A stretch of 64,000 bases of DNA from Methylibium sp. NZG (GCA_001263235.1 LGRD01000002.1:1-64000); one strand, 5' to 3'; positions 37,268 through 46,327 are shown, counted from the stretch's first letter. Numbers and translations: made by a program. The notes: generated from the sequence alone by a model not told the origin.

Positions 37268-37557
37268 AACTGATTCTTCTGCCAGAGGCAGAAGACGATC
37301 TCGATGAAGCGATCGACCACTACATCGAAGAAGCCGGCGCCAAAGTGGCTGCCGACTTGCGGCATGAGGCAGGCCGAGTGGCAGCGCTGCTGTGCGACTG
37401 GCCAGGCCTGGGCCACAAAGCTGGTGCTCGCGCCCGCGCTTTCGAGTTGAAGCGGTTTCCGTACCAACTTGTTTACCGGCTCACCACCGATGCCGTGGTC
37501 ATCGTTGCAATCGCGCACGAAAGACGCGATCCCCGCTTTTGGCGTGGTCGGGCTTGA
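37264..37557 (+). CDS. RelE/ParE-family toxin
   Basis: This 97-residue toxin fold reads MKLILLPEAEDDLDEAIDHYIEEAGAKVA, then LGHKAGARARAFELKRFPYQLVYRLT and VVIVAIAHERRDPRFWRGR, the typical end of the family. Translation is taken from TTG at 37264, coupled to the antitoxin; no in-frame ATG or GTG fits better. Depending on subgroup it acts on translating ribosomes or gyrase. It appears complete. Confidence 0.83.
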   Translation: MKLILLPEAEDDLDEAIDHYIEEAGAKVAADLRHEAGRVAALLCDWPGLGHKAGARARAFELKRFPYQLVYRLTTDAVVIVAIAHERRDPRFWRGRA

Positions 37558-37567
37558 TGCCGAAGCC

Positions 37568-37756
37568 ATGAAGCTCACGCCAAGGGGACAGGCCGAAGTG
37601 GCCGACACGCGCCGGCTGAGCACTGACTCGAAAGCGGAGGTCGTTGCCGCCTGGGAGGCCGAGATTTCGCGCCGCATACGCCAGATCGATTCCGGCGAGG
37701 TCGGGTGCATTTCCTGGGAGATCGTGATGGTGAAACTTCGCGCCAAATTCGGCTGA
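37568..37756 (+). CDS. Second, possibly degraded addiction-module antitoxin
   Basis: This 62-residue frame resembles the antitoxin at 37031: MKLTPRGQAEVADTRRL aligns with LSPEERAELIERL and WEAEISRRIRQIDSGEVG with WQAEIERRISDMDAG. The usual first eight residues are read only by extending upstream into the toxin gene, where LDAEA precedes the Met. The copy has probably lost its own start region. It is followed directly by a toxin fragment. Confidence 0.6.
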   Translation: MKLTPRGQAEVADTRRLSTDSKAEVVAAWEAEISRRIRQIDSGEVGCISWEIVMVKLRAKFG

Positions 37757-37821
37757 TGTACATCGTTGTCCACCCAGCGGCTCGACGCCAACTCGGTGCA
37801 GCGCTGCAGCGGAGGCTAGAA
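37756..37821 (+). pseudogene. Truncated ParE/RelE toxin remnant at the cas7 end
   Basis: The frame beginning MYIVVHPAARRQLGAALQRR at 37756 resembles the opening of ParE-type toxins (strand, then HPAA and a helix). After about 20 codons it runs into the last codons of cas7, read antisense, and the similarity ends. The toxin is cut at the boundary with cas7, which marks the edge of the inserted block. Confidence 0.55.
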
Positions 37822-38763
37822 GCCATCGATCTCCTTTACCTCCAGTCCCGGGGTCGCATCTCGATCGATGTAGTAGCTCCCGTCCGAATTGACCTTCAAC
37901 GATTCATGGACTCGGGCCGAAGAGTACTGGCCGGACTTGCAGTTGTGGGCCCACCAGATGACCTTCAGTACTCGCATGCTGCCATCGGGTCGAGCGGACG
38001 AGACGTCATTCTCGAACAGTCTTGGCAGCAGCTTCTGCACGACTTCCGCATCTGCGTCGCTGAACAGTGTGCGCTCAGCCAACTGCGGATTCATACTGCC
38101 GACACACCTGTAGATGCCGTGATCGACACGATGCTTCATTCCCATGGTGTCACTCGCCCGACTGCTGCCGTCGCCTTCGAGGTTGACACTCTTCGTGATC
38201 TGCTGGCTGCTCACGTCAACCCGCTCAACGCTGAACGCCGAGTGAATTGAAACGGGTCCGCGGATGGGGATCGAGACGCCATCCGCGTCAACTGGAGCAT
38301 CGGCTTCTTCGGTGTCATCGACCTTCTTCGCTTTGCTCTTCTTGGGGTCCGCCTTTTTGAAGGCAAATACTTGGCCAAATGCTCGGACATCAAACCACTC
38401 AGCACACGCGCGTTTGGCTGTTTCTTCTTTTGTCGCCTTGGCGAAAGCGTCTTTTCCCAGAGCAGTCTCGGCACGGTTCTTCAAGCTGGTCTCGCCATCG
38501 ATCTTCCTGTCGTCGGATTGGACGAAGATGGCTTGTCCCGCAATTGGCTGGCCTTCTCTTTTCAGATCGACATACCGCTCCATCAGCCGATCGCGAACTT
38601 TGCGCTTGATACAGACGTCGGTCATTTCACCGATGCCGGCGTAGTCCGTCCGAGGGCGATTGCCGTTCAGCGGGTCGCCGTTCGGGTTGGCGTTCTGCAC
38701 TTTGATGATGATCGCGAAATCGATCTTGTGCGACAGCGTGTTCGATTGCTGAGTCGTTGTCAC
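37816..38763 (-). CDS. cas7: Cascade backbone protein Cas7 (type I-C)
   Basis: This 315-residue Cas7 (Csd2 group) polymerises along the crRNA in the I-C effector. Key segments are KIDFAIIIKVQNANPNGDPLNGNRPRTD near the start, DVRAFGQVFAF in the centre and IRGPVSIHSAFSVERVDV. The GTG at 38763 is the start: AAGGAG lies 8 bp upstream and the gap to the cas8c stop is 1 bp. The last codon meets the toxin remnant. The C-terminus, ending with VKEIDGF, looks complete. Confidence 0.93.
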   Translation of the reverse strand: MTTTQQSNTLSHKIDFAIIIKVQNANPNGDPLNGNRPRTDYAGIGEMTDVCIKRKVRDRLMERYVDLKREGQPIAGQAIFVQSDDRKIDGETSLKNRAETALGKDAFAKATKEETAKRACAEWFDVRAFGQVFAFKKADPKKSKAKKVDDTEEADAPVDADGVSIPIRGPVSIHSAFSVERVDVSSQQITKSVNLEGDGSSRASDTMGMKHRVDHGIYRCVGSMNPQLAERTLFSDADAEVVQKLLPRLFENDVSSARPDGSMRVLKVIWWAHNCKSGQYSSARVHESLKVNSDGSYYIDRDATPGLEVKEIDGF

Positions 38764-38764
38764 G

Positions 38765-40783
38765 TCACTCTCCTTGATTGGGCTTTGCCTCCACGGTTGT
38801 CGAGCTTGCCGGCGCCGCTTCGACTGATTCGTCGCCGACCTTCTTCGGGGGGCGCCACTCCTCCAGCTTTCGGCGCTGACAGTGGTAGCCGAGAAGGAAT
38901 TCACCGGTCAAGGGCCGGTCGGCCATGAACTCGCCAGGGTCGAAACTGGAGGTCACATCGTCGAGTAGGCCCTTGAGGTATGCGAGCGTCTTTGGGTATT
39001 TCGCCTTGAGTCTGCTCTCGTAGGGCGGGAGCGAGCGCCAGAGGGTCAGCCATGTTTGTGCCGGGCGCTCCGAGAAGCGTTGCATCAGTTTGGCGGCATT
39101 GGTGTCCCGTTTTTCATCGGCGATGCGCAGCGCCCTGTCTTCGATGCGCTCGGCAATCGCCAGCAGGCGGCCAAAGAGGTAGTCGCGGGTGTTTCTGTCT
39201 TCTTCGAGTGCCATCTGGTAGTCCTCCTGAAAGTGCAGCCCCCGGAAAACCGCGCAGGCGATCCCCAGGTTCTTCCGCCATGCGTCCTCGTTTCGCCGTT
39301 GCGGTTCACGCTCGTAACCCAGGCGGTTGCAGGTCTGCCGGACGACGCCGTTGGCGATGTCAGCGGGAATTGGATAGGACTCCAACCCATCAATGATGCA
39401 GGGCAACAAGCGTTCGACCATAGTCTTCACCAACTTCTTGCCGGACTCGGTGTTGGCGGCTCGCCCGAGGGCAGCGCGAGCGATGTCGATCGGCGATGGG
39501 GCTCCGACAAAGCTGATCCGCCGCTTGGCCTTCGGCACTGAGCCGTAGTCCTGCGGCCATGCGCACCGCAGGTGCCAGGTTTCGATTCGGTGAAGGAACT
39601 CCGACCCGGTGAGTTCGCGGTAGAGCGTGATTGCCAATCGCCCGGTTGTCGCCGAGTCGAGGCCCATGACCACGATGTCATCTGAGCCCGACAGGTCTTG
39701 GCGGTAGCCGCGCATCGCCCTCTTTAGTCGAAGTGCGTAGGCTTGACCAAAGTCGCCGGCAGATGTAACAGCGTCGTCGGCGAGTGCTTCGAGATTGAAT
39801 TCCTCCAAGCCACTGGCGCATGGGTCAGGCACTGCCTTGCCCGCAACACACCACGCAACGATTGCCTGTCCAGTAACTTGCCGGCGCGTTCCTTGCCGTT
39901 CGATCAACCACCTCAGTGCGAGGTGAGCCTTCTGCGTCACCTCGTACCCGACGCCAGCGGCTTGCTTGTCGTCAAGAAGTCGACCGAGAAAGGTGAAGCC
40001 CGCCGTGTCATTTGCGGAGATGAGCTTTGCGCTGTCTCCGGAACTTCTCAGCTTTTTCGGATGCTGGATCGCCAGCATCGTCGGCGCTCCCGTGACGGTA
40101 CATAGTCCCGGAGAAGACTGCGTCGACTTGTATCGGGCGACCCAAGCATCGACAAGCTGCTGGTCTTCCCATACCCCGGAAACCGGGCTCGTCGGCCCTT
40201 CCACTCGCCAACGAACAAACGCATCGTCGGGGGATTCTGTGGATGACAGAACCTTGAAAATTCGTGGGGTGTCGGTCTTTGTCCCTTCCCATCGCTTGAC
40301 AAGCTGCCCGACCTTGTCAACCGGGAGCACCAGTTCCCGGATCAGGTCGCGCATGACGGTTCCCTGCTCTACGTACGCCAGAACGGCATCAAGCTTCGCG
40401 TGCGTGTGCCGAGAATTGCGCCATCCGCGCAACGAGCGCAAATAGTCCTGGTGCGGCTCGGCCGGGCACTTCGTGAAGCCGACAGTGACTTCGCCTCCGA
40501 CCGTGTCGAAGTCGGCCGCCAGATATTGAAGCTTGTCACACAGTGGGTGATTGGTTGGCTTCTTACCGGATCGCCCGGAGGACTCCTCGGTGCACGGAAT
40601 GACCGTGGTTTGCTCCACCTTCTCCAGCACTCGGGCACCCCGAAACACACCTGTCGTGGTCAGGCGAATCTCGACATGCGCCTTTTGAGTCGTATGTGCA
40701 ATCGGCAGAGGGCGGAGGGCGCCTGCAACGGGCGATCTGGTGCACGCGTCGTAGGTGTTCGCCAACATCTGAAGCCATCCCAT
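38765..40783 (-). CDS. cas8c: Large Cascade subunit Cas8c
   Basis: This 672-residue protein lies between cas5 and cas7 and starts MGWLQMLANTYDAC, as Cas8c (Csd1) proteins do. The centre carries the I-C pattern NPHC-like VPDPCASG, then VVMGLDSATTGRLAITLYREL and WHLRCAWPQDYG. It recognises the PAM and recruits Cas3. The ATG at 40783 lies 1 bp after the cas5 stop and is preferred over 40807. The C-terminal 30 residues are Lys/Pro/Glu-rich. In I-C loci a small Cas11-like protein can be translated from inside cas8c; an internal start was not identified with certainty. Confidence 0.92.
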   Translation of the reverse strand: MGWLQMLANTYDACTRSPVAGALRPLPIAHTTQKAHVEIRLTTTGVFRGARVLEKVEQTTVIPCTEESSGRSGKKPTNHPLCDKLQYLAADFDTVGGEVTVGFTKCPAEPHQDYLRSLRGWRNSRHTHAKLDAVLAYVEQGTVMRDLIRELVLPVDKVGQLVKRWEGTKTDTPRIFKVLSSTESPDDAFVRWRVEGPTSPVSGVWEDQQLVDAWVARYKSTQSSPGLCTVTGAPTMLAIQHPKKLRSSGDSAKLISANDTAGFTFLGRLLDDKQAAGVGYEVTQKAHLALRWLIERQGTRRQVTGQAIVAWCVAGKAVPDPCASGLEEFNLEALADDAVTSAGDFGQAYALRLKRAMRGYRQDLSGSDDIVVMGLDSATTGRLAITLYRELTGSEFLHRIETWHLRCAWPQDYGSVPKAKRRISFVGAPSPIDIARAALGRAANTESGKKLVKTMVERLLPCIIDGLESYPIPADIANGVVRQTCNRLGYEREPQRRNEDAWRKNLGIACAVFRGLHFQEDYQMALEEDRNTRDYLFGRLLAIAERIEDRALRIADEKRDTNAAKLMQRFSERPAQTWLTLWRSLPPYESRLKAKYPKTLAYLKGLLDDVTSSFDPGEFMADRPLTGEFLLGYHCQRRKLEEWRPPKKVGDESVEAAPASSTTVEAKPNQGE

Positions 40784-40784
40784 C

Positions 40785-41507
40785 TCACACCACGCATTCC
40801 GCTTCATCGCGACCGCAATCGCGCTGGGTGGTGCCGAGATCGAACCTCTTGACGCTCATGCGCCTGACTGATTCGACGACGCAGTGTTCGGGAGTATCGA
40901 ATGCGATGACCCCCTTCTTCATCGTCGGTTTCCAGAGTCGCTTGCGCAATTCGTTGCCACCTGCTTCGTCCGGATAGTCGAATCCGTGGAACATCAACCC
41001 GTACGCGATCTCCGGTGTGTCGTCGTAGGCCCCTGCGCCGCTGCCGAACTCGCACGCCTCTACGTATCCCTGGCAATCGCGAGTGCCAAGAAAGATGTCC
41101 TGTCTGCCGCCGCGCTCGACCATGCGTCTGGCAATGTTGTGATGCTTGTGTTCGAGCCGGTCGGGTGCGAGCTCTGGACGCTGTTCGTTCCAGGTGAAGT
41201 GCGCGTGCACCTGGTACTCGACGTCGGCAAGGTAGGTGTAGATCGAAAGATCATTGCCGGCGCTCGCGTACTTCAATGGCTTCATGCCCTTCGTCTGCGT
41301 CTGAATGCGCTTCATCACGCGGACTTTGTCGATGACCCAAATGAGCGTCGGCTTCCAGTAGATGGATTTCGCGATTCCCTTCAGGGCTTCGTAGGTCGGC
41401 ACGTGGTACGAGCATTTCTCACCGCCGATCTTGGTCAGCGGGTCGGTGAACAGGGCGTACCGGCCTTTGACTCGGAACTCAATGCTGTTTCGTGGCGTCA
41501 TCGGCAT
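40785..41507 (-). CDS. cas5c: Cas5 pre-crRNA endonuclease (type I-C)
   Basis: This 240-residue Cas5, which in type I-C replaces Cas6 in cutting repeats, has an RRM fold starting NSIEFRVKGRYALFTDPLTKIGGEKCSYHVPTYEA. The region HKHHNIARRMVERGGRQDIFLGTRDCQGYVE holds the Lys/His residues of the active site and the glycine-rich loop. The start ATG at 41507 overlaps cas3 by 29 bp; an in-frame ATG at 41501 is also possible. The C-terminus is complete. Confidence 0.93.
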   Translation of the reverse strand: MPMTPRNSIEFRVKGRYALFTDPLTKIGGEKCSYHVPTYEALKGIAKSIYWKPTLIWVIDKVRVMKRIQTQTKGMKPLKYASAGNDLSIYTYLADVEYQVHAHFTWNEQRPELAPDRLEHKHHNIARRMVERGGRQDIFLGTRDCQGYVEACEFGSGAGAYDDTPEIAYGLMFHGFDYPDEAGGNELRKRLWKPTMKKGVIAFDTPEHCVVESVRRMSVKRFDLGTTQRDCGRDEAECVV

Positions 41508-44001
41508 ACATGCTCCTCATCTTTGCAACGGGTTCGGTCGCGATGCCGAACTCCTCGCCGTAGTAACGCTCATCAAGGCACCAGATGCGAGTGCCCTTCT
41601 TGATTTCATACAGCGCGCCGGCACGAACCAACTCATCCATGACATTCGGGAACACGTTGACGGTGTATTGCTGCGCGCGGCGCAGTAGCTTGATCTCCAG
41701 TTCGACGTCGTAGGCTGCGCATAGATCGGAAACGAGCGCCTGGCCCTTGGATCCATAGGGGACGATGACCCCCTGCGTGGGTGCGTCGATTACCTTGAAA
41801 GCCCTCGCAGCCGCCATGTACGACTGACGCAGGTACATGTGCGGCTCCGTGCGATTGCGCCGCATGTACTCTGAGGTGACTTGGGCATTGGCAGAAAGCA
41901 GACTCAATAGCGTGTCCGTGTGTCCCAGCGCATCCGACGTTTCCGGGTAGTCCATCTGATCCCTTCGAGTCCAGAAGTAGTTCTCGTAGTACGAGTCGAT
42001 TGCCTTCGGTCCTATCGGGTCGTTGTCGAATCGCGACGGAGCATCTGCATAGTCGGCCAGCACTTGCTCAGCTTTTTGCTTGCCGATGGCAATGTCGGGC
42101 AGCATCGTCAATCGCTCGTCGCTCGGATTGACGATGTGGACCGAACCGCTCGATCGGCGCCCGTTGCGGTTGCAGCGGCCTGCCGCTTGTGCGATCGAGT
42201 CCAGACCAGCCATAGAGCGAATCACCGATCCAAAGTCCACGTCGATGCCTGCCTCGATCAGCTGCGTGCTGATACACAGAACGGGGCGTTGATCCGCCAG
42301 CCGCGCGGTGACCTTTGCCAAGATGTCCTTGCGGTGCGCGGGGCACATATTCGTGCTCAGATGAAAAGTTGGGACGTCTGGTTGCCCGGCACACAACTCG
42401 TAGATCGATCTTGCGGCCGACTTGGTGTTGACAACCACAAGGCAGCTTTGGGCGAAGGAGACCTCTTTGAGCGCCAAGGCTGCGATCTCGGCAAAGGACC
42501 AGCCCGCTGCCGTGCAGAGATTCTTGATCTCTACCCGCTTCAGATCGCGAAAGAGCTGTTCGACATTGCCGATAACCTCGTGTTGCGCATGCAATCGAAT
42601 TGCCCCTTTTACATCGTCGACGCGATGCAACAAAGGTTGGGTGGCGGTGCACAGCAGCACTGTGCAGTTGCATTGTTCGACAAGGAAGTTGACTGCGTTG
42701 TTGAACATGTGGACGCACCGGATCGGCAGCGTTTGAACTTCGTCGAATACGAGAACGGCATTCGCGAGCTGATGCATCCGGCGGGCGCCGCGAGTACCGG
42801 AGCCGAACAGCGTGTCCAAGAACTGGACCATGGTCGTGTACACGACCGGCGCGTCCCAATTCTCACAAAGCATCTTTTCTCGCCAGCCTTGCTGTTCGGG
42901 CGTGAGATTCGAGTGATGCTCCAGCACGATGTTGCCCCGATCGGCCGGAGCGTCAGCCGGTTCGAGGACGGAGCGTACGACCTTTGCGTTCTGGTCGATG
43001 ATGGTCGTGAATGGAATCACGTAGATCACGCGGTCAAGGGTGCGCTGCAGCGCGTGATGCAACGCGAAGCGAAGGCTGGCGAGCGTCTTTCCTCCGCCGG
43101 TGGGTACCGTTAGCGTGAAGACGCCACTGCCCCTGCTCGCGGCGTCTCGGCAATGCAGCGAAATGTCTTGACGGAGCAGGTCGATCCGCTCAGTCGGGAC
43201 CCATGCGGCAAGCCGCCGTTCGAGGCGATCAATCAGTACGCCCCATGATGTGTACGCACCGCCCGGACGTGCCGTGCCTGATCGTCCTCGTTCGAAATCC
43301 GCTGTGTTGATGCGATCAGCATCAATGAGGCAGCTGAACAGCAGTCGAACGACCAAGCCCACCTTGAACTGACCGATCGTGCTCTTGTACGGCGGCATGT
43401 TTGGTTCAAGGTCGCGTTTCCAGACGCGGGCTATCCGGGCGAAGAGATCGTCAGTCAATCGGGGATTTGAGAACAGCGTGCTGGCACGCTCTCGGACTTG
43501 TTCGTCCCAGTGGCCAAGTGCCTCTTCCACATGGGTCTTTTCGCGACCCTTGCCTATGCGTCGGCCAAAATTGTCGTTGCCCGTGCTGGTTGCATCGGAA
43601 GTGAGGCAGTCGATCAAGCCGGAGTGATGAGAAGCAATGCAGAGCGCGAGCAGTTGGGCAACGAGGCGTTCCTTTTGTCCCTTAGCGGACAGCTTTTCCC
43701 AGATCATTTGGGCGCCAGCGGTGGAATGATCGATCTTGCCCTTCAGGCTGACGGCGTCGACCCAGTCTTCGTCCTCGTCTTGGTTGATCTCGCCAGTGGC
43801 TGACTTGAGGTAAGTCTGGAAGGCTTGGCTATATTTCCCGAGGTCGTGCAGAAGCCCAAGCAACTCCCCCGCTTGCTGCAGCCCCAACTTGGCGGCGAAG
43901 CGCTTGGACAGCGCTGCGACGCCGATGAGGTGATCATCAAGCGATTGCCATTCACCATCGGACTTTCGATGGTGAGCGGCGAAGGCGGGCGCTGGCTTCA
44001 T
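41479..44001 (-). CDS. cas3: CRISPR helicase-nuclease Cas3
   Basis: This 840-residue enzyme degrades target DNA. The HD nuclease is N-terminal: His25 (DDHLIG), LLHDLGK with His52-Asp53, HSTAG and ASHHSG. The superfamily 2 helicase follows: Walker A TVPTGGGKT near residues 298-306, DEVQ at 420-423, SAT-like CTATQPLL and motif VI QAAGRCNRNG. All motifs are intact. It is the first cas gene and lies 46 bp after a WYL regulator on the same strand. The region is visibly less GC-rich than the host genes. Confidence 0.95.
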   Translation of the reverse strand: MKPAPAFAAHHRKSDGEWQSLDDHLIGVAALSKRFAAKLGLQQAGELLGLLHDLGKYSQAFQTYLKSATGEINQDEDEDWVDAVSLKGKIDHSTAGAQMIWEKLSAKGQKERLVAQLLALCIASHHSGLIDCLTSDATSTGNDNFGRRIGKGREKTHVEEALGHWDEQVRERASTLFSNPRLTDDLFARIARVWKRDLEPNMPPYKSTIGQFKVGLVVRLLFSCLIDADRINTADFERGRSGTARPGGAYTSWGVLIDRLERRLAAWVPTERIDLLRQDISLHCRDAASRGSGVFTLTVPTGGGKTLASLRFALHHALQRTLDRVIYVIPFTTIIDQNAKVVRSVLEPADAPADRGNIVLEHHSNLTPEQQGWREKMLCENWDAPVVYTTMVQFLDTLFGSGTRGARRMHQLANAVLVFDEVQTLPIRCVHMFNNAVNFLVEQCNCTVLLCTATQPLLHRVDDVKGAIRLHAQHEVIGNVEQLFRDLKRVEIKNLCTAAGWSFAEIAALALKEVSFAQSCLVVVNTKSAARSIYELCAGQPDVPTFHLSTNMCPAHRKDILAKVTARLADQRPVLCISTQLIEAGIDVDFGSVIRSMAGLDSIAQAAGRCNRNGRRSSGSVHIVNPSDERLTMLPDIAIGKQKAEQVLADYADAPSRFDNDPIGPKAIDSYYENYFWTRRDQMDYPETSDALGHTDTLLSLLSANAQVTSEYMRRNRTEPHMYLRQSYMAAARAFKVIDAPTQGVIVPYGSKGQALVSDLCAAYDVELEIKLLRRAQQYTVNVFPNVMDELVRAGALYEIKKGTRIWCLDERYYGEEFGIATEPVAKMRSMYADDATKQH

Positions 44002-44047
44002 TTGTTTCGGTTGTTCCGTTCGGTTCCGATCTTCCCACCCCCCAGGC

Positions 44048-45055
44048 TCATGGCGTGAGCCTCCCGACAGTCATTTCAATCCCCACCCGCAATTTCTCCC
44101 CCACCGCCTCCCTCAACCCCGCCGGCCCCAGCACCCCCACCTCCGGCACATGCCGCAGGATGTCCATCACCAGCTCGCGCGGGTCGGCGTAGGGCAGTTC
44201 GAGCAGCCAGCAACCATCGCCATCGAATCGACCTTTCTGGTTCGGTTGCCAGGTCTCGGCGGCCACCCAGCGGGCGCGCTCGGGGCTGAAGCGCAGATGT
44301 GCCCATTGCACTTCCCGCCCGGCAAAGATGCCGTAGCCGGTGCCGAGCTCGGTGTCGAGTTCGGTCTCGGGAACGTCGATTGCCTTTTGGTCCAGCACTT
44401 GCACGCTTCGGATGGCGTCTACGCTGCCGCTGAAGCTGCGCAGCGCCTGGCGCAGGTGGCACCAGGCGTCCAGGTACCAGTTGTCGCGGTAGTGGATCAG
44501 CCGTTGCGGTGACACCTCTCGCTGCTGCGCCTGGTTGCGCCCCCGCCCGTGGTACTCGATCTGCAGGCGCTGCCGGCGCAGCAGTGCGGTGCCGACGGAC
44601 TGGAAGTGCGGCAGGTGCAGCTTGCGCGCGCCGACGGTCTGCACGTGGATGCGGCGCGTCAGCTCCTGGTGAGTGGGCGCGCCTTTGCCTGGCGCCACCA
44701 GCATCTGGCGCAGTCGCTTCATCATCGGCTCGATGTGCGGCGCCAGCAGGCCGCCGGCGTCCAGGTGGGCCAGCAGGTGCTGCATGTTTAGCAGGGCGTG
44801 AATCTTTTCGGCGCTGAGCCACAGGCCGGGCAGTTCGTATTGGGTGCCGACGACGGTGGCGCCGCGGTCCAGCCGCCAGCCGCCGCGGTCGCGATCGAAG
44901 ACGATGGGCGCGTTCATGCTGTCGCGCAGGTGCGCGAGGTCGCGCTTCAATGTCGCCGGTGAGGCTTCCAGTTCTTCCAGCAGGCGTGCCTTGCCGAGGC
45001 ATTGGCCGGCGTCGAGCAGGCTCTTGAGCTTGTACAGGCGCTCGGTCTGGCTCAT
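44048..45055 (-). CDS. WYL-domain transcription regulator
   Basis: This 335-residue protein has an N-terminal winged helix-turn-helix (ERLYKLKSLLDAGQCLGKARLLEELEASPATLKRDLAHLRD) and a WYL domain near residues 155-235 (IEYHGRGR, YRDNWYLDAWCHLR). A C-terminal WCX-like region follows. WYL regulators are often found next to CRISPR and other defence loci. The gene precedes cas3 by 46 bp, with no room for a strong separate promoter, so it may be cotranscribed and control the operon. The ligand is not known. Confidence 0.85.
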   Translation of the reverse strand: MSQTERLYKLKSLLDAGQCLGKARLLEELEASPATLKRDLAHLRDSMNAPIVFDRDRGGWRLDRGATVVGTQYELPGLWLSAEKIHALLNMQHLLAHLDAGGLLAPHIEPMMKRLRQMLVAPGKGAPTHQELTRRIHVQTVGARKLHLPHFQSVGTALLRRQRLQIEYHGRGRNQAQQREVSPQRLIHYRDNWYLDAWCHLRQALRSFSGSVDAIRSVQVLDQKAIDVPETELDTELGTGYGIFAGREVQWAHLRFSPERARWVAAETWQPNQKGRFDGDGCWLLELPYADPRELVMDILRHVPEVGVLGPAGLREAVGEKLRVGIEMTVGRLTP

Positions 45056-45202
45056 CGCCGGTTCGCCTCGGCGTAAGTAGGTGGCAGCATGCTATGGGCT
45101 GCTGCGAGTTTCGGCCCCGGCGCGTCTCCTCAATGTTGCGGAGAAGGGAGGTCGGCAGCCGTCGGCGCTTGTTGTCGTCCGGGGTGCTGATGGACGGCGC
45201 CT
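45056..45202. other. Spacer between WYL and fic genes
   Basis: This spacer is upstream of the WYL gene and downstream of fic, both on the minus strand. Any promoter for the WYL-cas operon should lie here. No clear -35/-10 pair, gene or repeat was recognised. Confidence 0.35.
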
Positions 45203-46327
45203 TCAGGCGTACGGCTGGAACTGGTTGTTGTCTCGGCTGAGCAGCTGCATCAGCTTGGGATGGATGAAAAGCTTCTCTTTGCCGAAAGGCATTTCGCGCA
45301 GCACACCCAGGGCAGCCAGATCGTGCAGGTAGCGAGAGGCCGCCTGGCGCTGCGCAATGCCTTTGTCGACCAGGTTGCCGATGCGGCAATACGGCTGCTC
45401 GAAAATCACATCGACGAGTTCGCGGGTGTAGATCTTGGGCAGCGTGGTGCGCACGTGTTCGGTGGTGTGCTCGGCCAGCTTGCGAATGGCAGCAATCTTG
45501 GCCGTAGTCCATTTGGATGTCTCGGCTACGGCTTGCAGCATGAACAGCAGCCATGGCTCCCAGGCCTGGTCGCGCGTGACGCTCAACAGCAGGCCGTAGT
45601 AGTCGGCCTTGTGCGCAATCACGTGGCGGCTCAGGTACAGGATGGGCAGGCTCAGCAGCTCCTCCTGAATGAGGTAGAGGATGTTGATGACGCGGCCGGT
45701 GCGCCCATTGCCATCGGTGAACGGGTGGATGGCTTCGAACTGGTAGTGGCCCACTGCCATTCGGATCAAAGGGTCCAGCTCGGTCTGGTTGTGCAGAAAG
45801 CGCTCCCAGTTGGCCAGCATGTCGCGCAGGCGGGCTTCGCCTTCGGGTGGGGTGTAGATTGCCTCACCCGTGCGGTCGTTGATCAGCTGGGTGCCGGGTG
45901 TGCGGCGAATGTCCAGGTCTACGCCCTTCAGCGTGCGGCACACCTCCACGGCGGTGGCGGTGCACAGGGGCCTGTCCTTCAACGATTGAAAGCCGCGCTG
46001 CAAGGCCGTGCGGTATCGCAGTGCTTCCTTGGTGGCCGGGTCGGCGGCATCGGCATTGGCGTGGCCTTGCGCGTACTGAAAGAGTTGGTCGGTGGTGGTG
46101 ACGATGTTTTCGATTTCCGAGCTGTCTTTGGCTTCCAGCAGGGGGATGGTGTTGATGAGCATCGCCTGGTTGGGGATCAGCTCGGCTGCCTGTTTCAGCT
46201 CGGCCAACGCAGCGCGGGCTTCGATGCAAGCCTTGAGCACGGCGCGGCTTTCCAGTTCGCGTGGCGGGGGCAGCGCGGGCAAGCGGTTGTACGGAAGGTC
46301 GGGGCGCCAAGCGGAGGGATCTGTCAT
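45203..46327 (-). CDS. fic: Class II Fic-domain AMP-transferase
   Basis: This 374-residue Fic protein has the catalytic motif HPFTDGNGRTGR near residue 200, with the conserved His, and the flap region upstream. The N-terminal inhibitory helix SSEIEN (near residues 69-74) fits the [S/T]xxxE[G/N] motif, so it is a class II enzyme with built-in autoinhibition. A winged-helix-like C-terminal domain (VDVIFEQPYCRIGNLVDKGIAQRQAASRYLHDL) may bind DNA. Target proteins are not predictable. Upstream DNA is full of GTCGC elements. Confidence 0.88.
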   Translation of the reverse strand: MTDPSAWRPDLPYNRLPALPPPRELESRAVLKACIEARAALAELKQAAELIPNQAMLINTIPLLEAKDSSEIENIVTTTDQLFQYAQGHANADAADPATKEALRYRTALQRGFQSLKDRPLCTATAVEVCRTLKGVDLDIRRTPGTQLINDRTGEAIYTPPEGEARLRDMLANWERFLHNQTELDPLIRMAVGHYQFEAIHPFTDGNGRTGRVINILYLIQEELLSLPILYLSRHVIAHKADYYGLLLSVTRDQAWEPWLLFMLQAVAETSKWTTAKIAAIRKLAEHTTEHVRTTLPKIYTRELVDVIFEQPYCRIGNLVDKGIAQRQAASRYLHDLAALGVLREMPFGKEKLFIHPKLMQLLSRDNNQFQPYA

